Source: Streptomyces sp. SJL17-4
GTDB taxonomy: Bacteria > Actinomycetota > Actinomycetes > Streptomycetales > Streptomycetaceae
DNA length: 64,000 bases
Assembly (NCBI RefSeq): GCF_036826855.1
Contig: NZ_CP104578.1
Span: 2,232,001 to 2,296,000 of the forward strand
Reading direction: 5' to 3'
In this document: positions 17,093 through 25,632 of the stretch, one piece after another
How the letters are laid out: every line of letters begins with the position of its first letter
Position numbering within the stretch: position 1 is the stretch's first letter
Program-made: the position numbers and the translations under genes
Notes under the pieces: model-generated
What the model saw: the letters and a program-made list of their open reading frames with translations, nothing else
Told to the model about the DNA's origin: nothing
Database searches by the model: none

Positions 17093-18133
17093 ATGCCCGA
17101 ACTGCGTGTCGTGGCCGTCTCCAACGACGGCACACGACTGGTGCTGAAGGCTGCTGACAGCACGGAGTACACACTTCCGATCGACGAGCGGCTTCGCGCC
17201 GCCGTGCGCAACGACCGCGCGCGCCTCGGCCAGATCGAGATCGAGGTGGAGAGCCACCTCCGCCCCCGCGACATCCAGGCCCGGATACGAGCCGGTGCCT
17301 CCGCGGAGGAGGTCGCCCAGATGGCCGGGATCCCCGTCGACCGCGTACGTCGCTTCGAGGGCCCCGTGCTCGCGGAGCGCGCCTTCATGGCCGAGCGGGC
17401 CCGCAAGACCCCGGTCCGCAGGCCCGGCGAGAACAGCGGGCCGCAGCTCGGCGAGGCGGTGCAGGAGCGGCTGCTGCTGCGCGGCGCCGAGAAGGACACC
17501 ACGCAGTGGGACTCCTGGCGGCGCGACGACGGCACCTGGGAGGTGCTGCTCGTCTACCGCGTCGCGGGCGAGGTCCACACGGCCAGCTGGACGTACGACC
17601 CGCCCCGGCGGCTCGTCCAGGCCGTGGACGACGAGGCGCGTGCCCTGATCGGCGAGACGGACGACACGATCGCCGCCGCGCCGGAACCGAGCTTCCCCTT
17701 CGTGCCGCGGATCGCCCGGCTGCCCCGGGACAGGCCGCTCGACCGCGCCCTGGACCGTCAGATCGACCGGCCGGACCGCCAGCTGGAGCGGGCGCACGCG
17801 TCCGTGGAGCCGGAGGACGAGCGGGACTCGCTGACCAGCCTCCTGGAGGCCGTGCCGAGCTTCCGCGGCGACATGATCGTGCCCGACCAGCCGGACTCGG
17901 AGCCCTCGGAAGAGGTCGAGGCGGAGGAGCCGCCGGCCCCGGCCGCTTCGGCGGGTGCCGGTTCCGCGTACGCCGATGTCCTCATGCCACGCGCGGTCTC
18001 GGGCCACCGGGACCGGCTCACCGGCACCACCGACCGCCAGGCCGAGGCGGACGGCGTCCGCCCGGGCCGCCGCGCGGCGGTGCCGAGCTGGGACGAGATC
18101 GTCTTCGGCACGCGGAGGAAGAAGCAGGACTGA
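17093..18133 (+). CDS. sepH: SepH cell-division regulator (DUF3071)
   Basis: This 346-residue protein starts MPELRVVAVSNDG, typical of SepH. The N-terminal DUF3071 domain (about 1-190) contains a helix-turn-helix-like stretch (RAGASAEEVAQMAGIPVDRVRRFEG split over about 85-110) and the SWRRDDGTWEVLLVYR core. A long disordered acidic linker follows, ending in a short conserved basic tail (SWDEIVFGTRRKKQD). In Streptomyces SepH binds FtsZ and promotes ring assembly during sporulation septation. GGGAGGTCCCC precedes ATG 17093. An RD-rich charged run (about 225-250) inside the linker is unusual but tolerated there. Confidence 0.93.
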   Translation: MPELRVVAVSNDGTRLVLKAADSTEYTLPIDERLRAAVRNDRARLGQIEIEVESHLRPRDIQARIRAGASAEEVAQMAGIPVDRVRRFEGPVLAERAFMAERARKTPVRRPGENSGPQLGEAVQERLLLRGAEKDTTQWDSWRRDDGTWEVLLVYRVAGEVHTASWTYDPPRRLVQAVDDEARALIGETDDTIAAAPEPSFPFVPRIARLPRDRPLDRALDRQIDRPDRQLERAHASVEPEDERDSLTSLLEAVPSFRGDMIVPDQPDSEPSEEVEAEEPPAPAASAGAGSAYADVLMPRAVSGHRDRLTGTTDRQAEADGVRPGRRAAVPSWDEIVFGTRRKKQD

Positions 18134-18142
18134 CGGCTGTAG

Positions 18143-18195
18143 CCGTACGAGGAGAGGGCCCGCGCGAGATCGGCGCGGGCCCTCTCCTCGTACGG
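18143..18195 (+). terminator. sepH terminator
   Basis: A perfect 23-bp stem (18143-18165 with 18173-18195) and 7-nt loop begins 10 bp after the sepH stop. No U-tract follows on either strand, so it may act by stem strength alone, as is common in Streptomyces. Confidence 0.85.
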
Positions 18196-18214
18196 GGGGC
18201 CGGTGCGGGCTTTC

Positions 18215-18379
18215 CGTGTCCGGAGGACCCGGGCGGGTTCCGCATACGGAGGACCCTGCGGGCTCCGCGTACGGAGGACCCGTGCAGGTCCCGCGTACGG
18301 ACAAGCCGGGCCGGATCCGCGTACCGAGGACCCGTGCAGGTCCCGCGTACGGAGGACCCGGGCCGGATCCGTCTACGGG
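18215..18379. repeat. Nested 26/52-bp tandem repeat
   Basis: Six copies of a unit of about 26 bp run from 18215 to 18369 with a partial seventh to 18379. They end exactly at the stop codon of the sulfurtransferase gene. Most units begin CGCGTACGGA. Copies 3 to 6 alternate two types, one ending GTGCAGGTCC and one ending GGGCCGGATC, so a 52-bp higher-order period is visible. Type one can fold through GGACC/GGTCC. There are no spacers, so it is not a CRISPR array. Confidence 0.92.
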
Positions 18380-19207
18380 CTACCGCGGGTCCGGGCCCGT
18401 GGCCACCGGGCGGGTGGGATCGGCGGACCACTCCGACCAGGAGCCCGCGTAGAGCGCGGCCGGGATGCCGGCGATCTCCAGGGCCAGGACCTCGTGGGCA
18501 CCGGAGACGCCCGAACCGCAGTAGACCGCGACCGGGGTCCCCTCGGCGGCGCCGAGCGAGATGAAACGGTCCCGCAGGGTGTCGGCGCCCAGGAAACGCC
18601 CCTCCGCGTCCACGTTCTCCGTCGTCGGGGCCGAGACCGCGCCCGGGATGTGCCCGCCGACCCGGTCGATCGGCTCCACGTCCCCGCGGTAGCGCTCGGC
18701 CGCCCGCGCGTCCAGGAGCAGCCCCGCGCGGGCCAGCGCCGCCGCCCCGTCGGCGTCGAGCAGCCCGAGCGCGCCAGGCTCCGGCCGGAAGTCGCCGGGC
18801 TCCGGCGTGGGCACCTTCTCCGTGAGCTCCCCCGTCCAGGCCGCGAGACCGCCGTCCAGGACCCGGACGTCCGGGTGGCCTGCCCAGCGGAGCAGCCACC
18901 AGGCGCGGGCCGCGGCCCAGCCGAGGCCGCCGTCGTAGACGACGACCGGGGTGTCCGCGGAGACACCCGCCCGGCGCATCGCGGCCCCGAAGGCCTCCGG
19001 GTCGGGGAGCGGGTGGCGTCCGCCGCCGCCGGGCGGGCCCGCGAGTTCCGTGTCGAGGTCGACGTAGACCGCGCCGGGGAGGTGCCCGGCCTCGTACGCC
19101 GGACGTCCGGGCGGGCCGCCCAGCGTCCAGCGGACGTCCAGGAGAACCGGCGGCCGGGCCCCGGCCGACTCGCTCAACAGTTCGCTTACGGCAATGATGG
19201 GCTTCAT
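18380..19207 (-). CDS. sseA: Thiosulfate/3-mercaptopyruvate sulfurtransferase (rhodanese)
   Basis: This 275-residue protein has two rhodanese domains. The N-terminal one (about 1-135) lacks the active cysteine. The C-terminal one carries C230 in VAVYCGSGVSG, a loop typical of sulfurtransferases. It transfers sulfane sulfur from thiosulfate or mercaptopyruvate to cyanide or thiols. The start at ATG 19207 is chosen over ATG 19216 because GAGG lies 9 nt before the former and abuts the latter. The gene is monocistronic, with its stop directly against the 26-bp repeat array. I use sseA by family convention; the exact donor is not shown. Confidence 0.88.
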   Translation of the reverse strand: MKPIIAVSELLSESAGARPPVLLDVRWTLGGPPGRPAYEAGHLPGAVYVDLDTELAGPPGGGGRHPLPDPEAFGAAMRRAGVSADTPVVVYDGGLGWAAARAWWLLRWAGHPDVRVLDGGLAAWTGELTEKVPTPEPGDFRPEPGALGLLDADGAAALARAGLLLDARAAERYRGDVEPIDRVGGHIPGAVSAPTTENVDAEGRFLGADTLRDRFISLGAAEGTPVAVYCGSGVSGAHEVLALEIAGIPAALYAGSWSEWSADPTRPVATGPDPR

Positions 19208-19380
19208 GGGTGCCATCCTCGCGCAGCCACACGGCCGCGGAGGGCGAACCCGGCGTCCTCCCCGCGTCGTCGCCACGGGATCGCGCCACTCTTTGGTGAG
19301 ACCGGGGCGCGCCGCGGCCCCGTCGGTGACACCATCGGACGGGGACACGGGCACGACGATGGTCCGAGGAGAGAGTCACG

Positions 19381-20154
19381 ATGACCGAGGCGACTCGGCG
19401 CACACCCGGCACACCCTGCTGGGTGAGCTTGATGGTGCACGGGCTTGAGGCCACCCAGGAGTTCTACAGCGCGCTCTTCGGCTGGGAGTTCGAACCAGGG
19501 CCTCAGCATCTCGGCCCGTACGTACGCGCGCTGCTCGACGGCAAGGAAGTGGCGGGCATCGGCCAGCTGCCGCCCGACCGGCATCTGCCGATCGCCTGGA
19601 CGCCCTACCTGGCCACCACCGACGCCGACGAGACCGCCGAGAGCATCCGCTGCTGCGGCGGCACCGTGGCCGTGGGCCCGCTGGACGCGGGCGAGGCGGG
19701 CCGGATGGCGGTCTGCTCCGACCCGGTGGGCGCGGTCTTCGGCGTCTGGCAGGCGAAGGCGCACCACGGCACGGCGACGGCGGGACCGCCCGGGACCCCG
19801 GTGTGGAACGAGCTCCTGACGTACGAGACGTCCTCGGTCGGCAAGTTCTACCGGACGGTCTTCGGCTACGAGGTGGAGCCGGTCGTGTCCGCCGACCACG
19901 ACTTCGCCACGCTGCTGGTGGACGGGCTCCCGGTGGCCTCGCTGCACGGCGTCGGCAACGCGCTGCCCCGGGACCGGGGCCCGCACTGGATGACCTACTT
20001 CGAGGTCGCCGACACGGACGCGGCCGCCCGGCTCGTCCTGCGGCTCGGCGGCCATGTGCTGCGCCCGCCGCGCGATGCCACGGCGGGACGGCTCGCCCTG
20101 GTGACGGACCCGGAGGGCGCGGTCTTCACCCTCGTCAGGTCCCCCGCCGTGTGA
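19381..20154 (+). CDS. Double-VOC-domain protein (glyoxalase/bleomycin-resistance fold)
   Basis: This 257-residue protein has two tandem VOC domains. The first is about 10-125 (CWVSLMVHGLEATQEFYSALFGWEF, split) and the second about 135-255 (WNELLTYETSSVGKFYRTVFGYE). Both have the Phe-Tyr-x2-Leu/Val-Phe-Gly pattern common to this branch. Such Streptomyces proteins are usually annotated as glyoxalases or hydroxylases, but the metal-ligand set is incomplete here, so a catalytic role is unclear. GAGGAGAGAGTCACG precedes the ATG. It is divergent from the sulfurtransferase gene. Confidence 0.85.
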   Translation: MTEATRRTPGTPCWVSLMVHGLEATQEFYSALFGWEFEPGPQHLGPYVRALLDGKEVAGIGQLPPDRHLPIAWTPYLATTDADETAESIRCCGGTVAVGPLDAGEAGRMAVCSDPVGAVFGVWQAKAHHGTATAGPPGTPVWNELLTYETSSVGKFYRTVFGYEVEPVVSADHDFATLLVDGLPVASLHGVGNALPRDRGPHWMTYFEVADTDAAARLVLRLGGHVLRPPRDATAGRLALVTDPEGAVFTLVRSPAV

Positions 20155-20161
20155 CCCGGGG

Positions 20162-20196
20162 GAGGCCGCCGCCCGCACGGGCTACGCGGCGGCCTC
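20162..20196. terminator. Bidirectional terminator hairpin
   Basis: An 11-bp perfect stem (20162-20172 with 20186-20196) and 13-nt loop lies between the convergent VOC gene (ends 20154) and the polysialyltransferase-family gene (ends 20213). No U-tract. Confidence 0.65.
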
Positions 20197-20212
20197 GCAC
20201 CGGGCGGAAAGT

Positions 20213-21607
20213 TCAGCCCCGTCGGGACCGTACGAGACTGCGGCGGAGCCGGGACTGCCTGCCGCTCCCCTGGGCCGGTGTCTCCGTGCCGCCCGGCAGA
20301 CCGAGCTGGGTCAGCCGCTCGGGATCGAAGTGGTGCGCGATGCCCGGGGCGGCGTGGTGCGCGGCCAGGAAGGCGGCGGCCTCCTCGCGCATCCCCGGGT
20401 GGCTCTTGTGCCGCATGCAGTAGCCGACGGCGCGGACGAGCGGGGTGAGCGAGTCCGGCGCGGCGCCGGGGACCACGGGCTCCTCGCCCTCCTCCAGATC
20501 CGCGACCAGATGGTCGACGACGGTGAGCGGGATCCGGTTGCTGTTCTCGAAGGGGGTGAGCCGTTCGAGGACCTCGGCCGTGCCCACGCGCGCGATGGGG
20601 ACGCCGTAGTAGACGGCGGCGGTGAACATCGCGGTCGAGAAGCAGCCGACGACGAGCCGGGGCCTGCACCGCTCGTAGAAGGTCTCGGCGAGCAGCGGTC
20701 CGTCGAGGACGGTGAGCCGCACGCCGGACCGCTCCGCCTCCTCCTGGAGCGCCGTGGAGTAGCCGACGGGCGCGGTCGGGTGCGGCTTGAAGACCACCGA
20801 GCGGTGTCCGGCCTCCGTGGCGCCACGGAGCATCCGTACGTGCAGTTCCTCCTCCTCCTCGACGGTGAGGAGGTTGAGGGCGGCGAGGTACTGGCCGAGC
20901 ATCAGGGCCGTGGGCTCGGCGGCGGCCGCCCGGACGATCTCGGGGTCGTCGGCCGCCTCCTCGGCGATCTCGGCGAGGACCGCGCGGAAGGCGTCGTCGG
21001 GGACGAGCTCCGGCTCCACGCCGTACTCGCTCAGGAGGAGGGGGCGCAGGCCCGGCACCAGGTCGAGATGGAGGACCCGGCGGATGCGGCAGGCGACCGA
21101 CTGCGCGAGGTCGTTGCGGGTCGGTCCGTAGCTCATGAGGCCGTCCGCGTAGACGTGGACGGCGCTCTCGGGGAAGGTGCCGGCCAGCGCCTTGGCGGGG
21201 TTGACCTGGATGGATTCGACGATCAGCTCGACCGGGGCGGTGCCGAGGTCCCACGCGGTGCGCATCACGCGCTGCCAGAGCGGGGCCTCCTCGGGGCGGG
21301 GGGCCCAGGCGGCGGGGTGGTACGGGTGGATCGTCTCGTTCCAGTCGAGGACGCCGTCGAAGCGGGCGGCGATCCGCTCGTAACCGGTCATCGTCTCCAT
21401 GCGCAGCGCGGTCTCCGGGATCTCGGCGTTGCGCGAGATCAGCAGGAGCCGGCGGTGGTCCTCACGGGGGCCGAACTGGCCGGCGTCCAGCGAGGCCGCG
21501 AGGGTGGCGGCGCCGTACAGGGTGGACACCTGGAAGATCTGGACCGGGCGGCCGTCGGTGGCCGGGTCGAGCGCCGGTGCCTGGTCGGTGACGGGGGCGG
21601 GGGCCAT
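20213..21607 (-). CDS. Polysialyltransferase-family glycosyltransferase
   Basis: This 464-residue protein resembles the bacterial alpha-2,8-polysialyltransferase family (POLYST, GT52/GT38-like). It begins with a Rossmann-like QIFQVSTLYGAATLAASLD. It has an acidic-Gly motif (YADGLMSYGP), an FKPHP segment matching the His-Pro motif, and a GCFSTAMFTA segment matching the Ser/Thr motif. These three are the catalytic marks of bacterial sialyltransferases. The actual sugar is unknown; Streptomyces walls can carry Kdn-type nonulosonic polymers, so that is one option. It starts 3 nt after the stop of the GT2 gene, so they form an operon. Confidence 0.82.
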   Translation of the reverse strand: MAPAPVTDQAPALDPATDGRPVQIFQVSTLYGAATLAASLDAGQFGPREDHRRLLLISRNAEIPETALRMETMTGYERIAARFDGVLDWNETIHPYHPAAWAPRPEEAPLWQRVMRTAWDLGTAPVELIVESIQVNPAKALAGTFPESAVHVYADGLMSYGPTRNDLAQSVACRIRRVLHLDLVPGLRPLLLSEYGVEPELVPDDAFRAVLAEIAEEAADDPEIVRAAAAEPTALMLGQYLAALNLLTVEEEEELHVRMLRGATEAGHRSVVFKPHPTAPVGYSTALQEEAERSGVRLTVLDGPLLAETFYERCRPRLVVGCFSTAMFTAAVYYGVPIARVGTAEVLERLTPFENSNRIPLTVVDHLVADLEEGEEPVVPGAAPDSLTPLVRAVGYCMRHKSHPGMREEAAAFLAAHHAAPGIAHHFDPERLTQLGLPGGTETPAQGSGRQSRLRRSLVRSRRG

Positions 21608-21610
21608 GGG

Positions 21611-22576
21611 TCAGGCGGTCCTTACGGTGTCGCGCAGGCTCCGGAGGAGGGTGCTGCGGGGGGTGTCCATGGTGGCGAGGGTCTCTTCGAGGACCTGCTG
21701 CGGCATCCGGTGCAGCGCGTCGCGCACGTCGACGCGGAGCCGCTCGGCGACGGCGGGCTCGTACTTGCCGACCTTGCCCATGTGGAAGGCGATCATCGCG
21801 CAGTAGGTGCGGACCGCCTTCGGCAGGAACCGGTCGGCCTCCGCGTCGCGGGAGACGTCGGCGAGCAGGGTGTCGTACGACGGAATGAAGTCCAGCTGCC
21901 GGTTGTCGGTGATCTGGGTGAGCGAGGTGGTGACGCCACGGCGGTAGAAAACGCCGTGCAGGGAAAGCGCCGCGAACGTGCGGGCCTTGAGGTGGAGGCG
22001 CCAGACCCAGAGGCGGTCCTCGGCCGTTCTCAGGGACGTCTCGAAGCGGGATTCGCCGTTCTGGAAGAGACGGGAGCTGTAAATTCCGAAGGGGACGAAC
22101 GGATAGTCCACCATCGTCACCATGCTGGCGGGCGAGATTCCGTCTCGGGGGTCCATCACGGTGTCGCGGCGCTTGGCCGGGGCGTACTTGATGTTCCGCT
22201 TCCGGCCCTCCGAGAGGACGTGGTCGGTACGGGCGAAGTCGCAGTCCAGGCGCTCGATTCCGGTCACCATGGCCTTCAGGTGGCCGGGCGCGTACCAGTC
22301 GTCGCCGTCGAGGAAGGTGATGTAGTCCCCGCGCGCCGCGTCGATTCCCGTGTTGCGCGCCTGGGCGACACCGCTGTTCGTCTCGTGCCGGATGACGGTG
22401 GCGTTCGGCAGACGGTCGCGCCAGCGGTCGAGGATCTCCGGGGTGTCGTCCGTCGAGCAGTCGTCGATCAGCAGGAACTCGAATTCCGGATCCGCGTTGT
22501 TCGCGAGACTGCGCAGGGTGTCGGGCGCATAGGCCCCGACATTGTGGAACGGTACGACGACGGACAGTTTCGGCAC
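21611..22576 (-). CDS. GT2 family glycosyltransferase
   Basis: This 321-residue inverting glycosyltransferase has a GT-A fold: LSVVVPFHNVGAY at the N-terminus, LLIDDCSTDDT for nucleotide binding, NSGVAQARNTGI, and the metal-binding FLDGDDWY. A C-terminal helical extension of about 120 residues follows. It lacks membrane helices. The GTG at 22576 is preceded by GGGGATTCC; a TTG further upstream (22603) gives an unlikely N-terminus. Together with the adjacent polysialyltransferase-family gene it likely builds an extracellular or wall glycan, by inference. Confidence 0.88.
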   Translation of the reverse strand: MPKLSVVVPFHNVGAYAPDTLRSLANNADPEFEFLLIDDCSTDDTPEILDRWRDRLPNATVIRHETNSGVAQARNTGIDAARGDYITFLDGDDWYAPGHLKAMVTGIERLDCDFARTDHVLSEGRKRNIKYAPAKRRDTVMDPRDGISPASMVTMVDYPFVPFGIYSSRLFQNGESRFETSLRTAEDRLWVWRLHLKARTFAALSLHGVFYRRGVTTSLTQITDNRQLDFIPSYDTLLADVSRDAEADRFLPKAVRTYCAMIAFHMGKVGKYEPAVAERLRVDVRDALHRMPQQVLEETLATMDTPRSTLLRSLRDTVRTA

Positions 22577-22718
22577 TCGGAATCCCCATACTGAATCGAA
22601 CAATTAAACGCCGCTACGGCGGGTACGGTAACGCTCCACTTTTCCGGGCGAACGATCCGCGCGTGCACTCCGGGTGAACTCTTGTCGTCCCCCGCGGAAA
22701 GTCCGTGCGGAACCGGCC

Positions 22719-25325
22719 TCACCCGTCCGTCCGCCGACCGGCCCGTCGGTGCAGGACTCCCGTAGCGATCAGGGCGAGGAGGGCGGTCAGGCCGACGGCG
22801 CCGCCGAGCTTGAGACCCGGCGGGCGGAAGGAGCAGCTGACCGTGTTCGCCCGGCCGTCGAGCGGGATCGCGACGAGGCCCTGGTACGCGCGCGCGGGGC
22901 GCGGCTCCGCGTCACCGGCGGCGCAGCGCCAGCCGGAGATGCGTGGCGCGGCGAGCACCGCGGTCCCGGTGCTGCCCGGGGGAAGTTCGGCCGTGACGGT
23001 GTGTCCGGTGGCGCGCACCTCGGTGGCTCCGGTGGCGGTCAGCTGCCGCACGGCGGCGTCGAGCCGGGCCCGGTCCAGGCAGCCGACCGGCTGACGGGGC
23101 AGCCGGACCTTGCGCTCGGGGCTCAGTTCGATCCGTACCTCGCCGGACCCGGGCACCGTCCCGAGGGCCCGCATGGGGGCCCGGACAGCGGGCGGCTTGC
23201 CCTCGAAGTCCACGCGCGGCTCCCCCGCGAGGGTCGCGCCGCCGAGGTACTCGGGGGCCCAGAACCAGGCCTGGGAGCCCGCCGGGCAGCGGGCGCTGAC
23301 GGTCCGTCCGTCACGGGTGACGGCCGGCAGCTCGTACACGTCGGCGCCGAGGAGCCGTTCCTGCTCGGCGAACGCGGAGTCCCCGGGGTGGGTGGCCGGC
23401 CGTCGCGTCGGACGGACGGTGACCAGCGGCGGTACGGCGGTGGTGGCGACGGACACCGTGGCCCGGGGCGGCGCGTCCTGTCGTACCGGCTCGGTGGGCA
23501 CCGAGCGGACCCGGGTGCCGATGGAGAACAAGGCGTCGGTCACCGGGTTGTCGAGGGTGACCGGGTGGCGGCCCTTGGCGTAGTAGCCGAAGCCCAGGGA
23601 GGCCAGGGTGCGGGAGGTCACCTCGGCGGTGAGGCTGCTGTAGTAGTCGGCCCCCTGGCCGCCGACGATCAGGACGTCGTTGCCGCCGGGGACCTCTCCG
23701 GCTTCCGTCCGGTACTTCGGCCAGGCGTCCGCGCGGGCCACCTCGTCGGCCACGGCGGTGTGCCAGGGGCCGATCCGGGGGGACCAGGCGACCTTGGCGC
23801 GCTGCTGCTCCTCGATCCGCTTGCCGGTGACGGCCGCCTCCCCGGCCTGCGCGGCGACGAGGAGGAGAACGGCGAGAACGGGCAGTACGCGCGCGGTGGT
23901 CAGGGCCCGTGCAGGGGAGGCGGACGCGGTGCCGGGAGCGGACGGTTCGCTCGCCGTGGTCCTGCGGTGGTGCAGGAGGGCCGTCAGGGCGGCGGCGAGC
24001 GCGAGGGCCGCGGCCACGCCGAAGGCCGGGTAGGTCCAGCGGTCGATGTCGATGCTGCCGTGGGCCGCCCAGGCAAGCAGCCCGAGCAGGGCGCCGCCCG
24101 CGAGGAGCGCGGGAGGACGCGGCACGCCCCGGGCGGCCGAGAACCAGCCGGCGACGATCAGCAGCCCGCACAGGACGAAGGCCTGCCGGTACGGACCGCC
24201 GTTGGGCGAGGCACCCGCGTGCCAGAGCAGATGGGTCGGCTCCCACTGGAGGGAGAGCGTCACCAGGACGACCGCGGCCGACCAGCCGGCCCGGACGCGC
24301 GGGGCGACGGCTCCGTTGAAGGGCAGGGTGAGGGCGAGCGCGAGCGCGGGCGTACCGATGAAGAGGGCGGGGCTCGCGAGGCTCGCGGTGGCCGGCAGGA
24401 ACCGGGCGAGGAGCTCCGCCCAGGCGGCGGGCGCGAAGGTGGACTCGGGGGTGGGGTCGGCGACCTTGGTGCCGAGGAAGATGACCACGACGAGCGGCGC
24501 GGCGAGGCCGATGCCGAGGAGCACGCCCCGCGCGGCGCGCAGCGCCCCGGCGATGCGCTGCCGTGCGTCGGCCGTCTCCTCCGCGGTGAGGAGCCGTACG
24601 AGCAGGACGACGGCGGCGCCGATGGTCGCCATGTACGCCGTGTAGAAGTTGGCGGTCCAGGCCAGGGCGACCACGACCGGGCCGAGGACGGGGCGGCGCC
24701 CGGTGCGGGCCCACTCGCCGACCAGGCAGAGCAGCGGGAAGGCGACGAGTCCGTCGAGCCACATCGGGACGGTGGCACCGAAGTTGAAGGTCCAGCCCGA
24801 GAGGGCGTACGCGCTGCCGAGTACGGCGGCGACCGGCCAGGGACCGGTCCGCAGCCGGAGGAGCAACAGCGCCATCGCCGCCCCGGCCGCGGTGATCTTG
24901 ACGGCGGTGACGACGTACAGGGCGAGTTCGATGCGGTCCGCCGGGAAGAGCACGACGAGCAGGTCGAAGGGGCTGCTCAGATAGGTGCCGATGTCACCGA
25001 GGAAGTTGGCGCCGAAGCCGGAGTTCCAGTTGAGGAAGGCGTCTCCGTGCGTCTCACCGAGGAGGAACGAGCGCCAGTACGCGTGGAACGGCAGGTACTG
25101 CTGGCCCAGGTCGACGATGTTCCTGGTCACCGGACCGAAGGGGTAGCTGCGCGAGAGCCGGGTGGCGAGGGCGAGCAGGACGGCGGTGAGCAGGGCGGCC
25201 GAGAGCGGACCGGCGACGGCCGGGGAGCGCAGGCGGTGCCGCGGGGAGCCGGGCGGAGGCTTCGGGCCGCCCGTCCCCTCCTCGCCGTCGACCTCGTCGA
25301 GCACGGTCTCGGCGGCGGGGGGCAC
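22719..25325 (-). CDS. YfhO family membrane protein
   Basis: This 868-residue protein has about 12-13 hydrophobic helices in the first 520 residues, then a large extracytoplasmic domain of about 330 residues, then a final helix (GGAVGLTALLALIATGVLH) and a basic end. The N-terminal PFGPVTRNIVDLGQQYLPFHAYW and FLNWNSGFGANFLGD segments are typical of YfhO/GT-C-like proteins. In Firmicutes YfhO supports glycosylation of lipoteichoic acid. The GTG start follows CTGGAGGAC. It is upstream of and collinear with GT2 and the polysialyltransferase-family gene, though 142 bp apart. Confidence 0.85.
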   Translation of the reverse strand: MPPAAETVLDEVDGEEGTGGPKPPPGSPRHRLRSPAVAGPLSAALLTAVLLALATRLSRSYPFGPVTRNIVDLGQQYLPFHAYWRSFLLGETHGDAFLNWNSGFGANFLGDIGTYLSSPFDLLVVLFPADRIELALYVVTAVKITAAGAAMALLLLRLRTGPWPVAAVLGSAYALSGWTFNFGATVPMWLDGLVAFPLLCLVGEWARTGRRPVLGPVVVALAWTANFYTAYMATIGAAVVLLVRLLTAEETADARQRIAGALRAARGVLLGIGLAAPLVVVIFLGTKVADPTPESTFAPAAWAELLARFLPATASLASPALFIGTPALALALTLPFNGAVAPRVRAGWSAAVVLVTLSLQWEPTHLLWHAGASPNGGPYRQAFVLCGLLIVAGWFSAARGVPRPPALLAGGALLGLLAWAAHGSIDIDRWTYPAFGVAAALALAAALTALLHHRRTTASEPSAPGTASASPARALTTARVLPVLAVLLLVAAQAGEAAVTGKRIEEQQRAKVAWSPRIGPWHTAVADEVARADAWPKYRTEAGEVPGGNDVLIVGGQGADYYSSLTAEVTSRTLASLGFGYYAKGRHPVTLDNPVTDALFSIGTRVRSVPTEPVRQDAPPRATVSVATTAVPPLVTVRPTRRPATHPGDSAFAEQERLLGADVYELPAVTRDGRTVSARCPAGSQAWFWAPEYLGGATLAGEPRVDFEGKPPAVRAPMRALGTVPGSGEVRIELSPERKVRLPRQPVGCLDRARLDAAVRQLTATGATEVRATGHTVTAELPPGSTGTAVLAAPRISGWRCAAGDAEPRPARAYQGLVAIPLDGRANTVSCSFRPPGLKLGGAVGLTALLALIATGVLHRRAGRRTDG

Positions 25326-25464
25326 ACGTCCTCCAGGGGGCGTACGGAACAGGAGCGCCCGGGTGATTCGTCACGGGCCGACCGCCATTACCGCCGAGTC
25401 GGGCGACCCGTAACCGATCATCAGGCGGTGTTTCGGTACACCTCGGGTGAACTCCCGATGTCGA

Positions 25465-25508
25465 GGGGTCGAGGGGGCGAGGGGGGCGAGGGGTCGGGCG
25501 GGGGCGGG
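25465..25508 (+). other. G-quadruplex-type sequence
   Basis: The plus strand has seven runs of G (4, 5, 6, 4, 3, 5, 3 bases) separated by 1-4 nt (TCGA, CGA, CGA, TC, C, C). This exceeds the usual G-quadruplex pattern. It lies 140-183 bp upstream of the YfhO start, on the strand opposite to that gene's message. Confidence 0.6.
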
Positions 25509-25512
25509 ACGA

Positions 25513-25608
25513 GGCGCGGCCGCCGGACGGGGGCGGGACGGGGACAGGGCGCGGCCGCCGGACGGGGGCGGGGCCAGGGGCAAGGCGGGGGCCGCCGGAC
25601 GGGGCGGC
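25513..25608. repeat. 35-bp tandem repeat, about 3 copies
   Basis: The block GGCGCGGCCGCCGGACGGGG starts at 25513 and 25548, and a diverged copy with GGCGGGGGCCGCCGGACGGG starts at 25584. The period is 35-36 bp. It follows directly on the G-rich tract and ends about 25 bp before the hydrolase stop codon. Confidence 0.8.
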
Positions 25609-25632
25609 ACCCTTCGCCCACCGGGAGAACCG

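Larger units (their letters stand above)
25326..25632. other. 307-bp G-rich gap upstream of the YfhO gene
   Basis: This gap holds the YfhO promoter region (no clear consensus seen), then a dense G-run tract and a 35-bp repeat array, then the 3' end of the hydrolase gene. No gene is visible. Confidence 0.5.

Noticed and set aside
18215..18379. Possible CRISPR array
   Set aside because: The 26-bp units follow each other with no unique spacers, and no cas gene is present.
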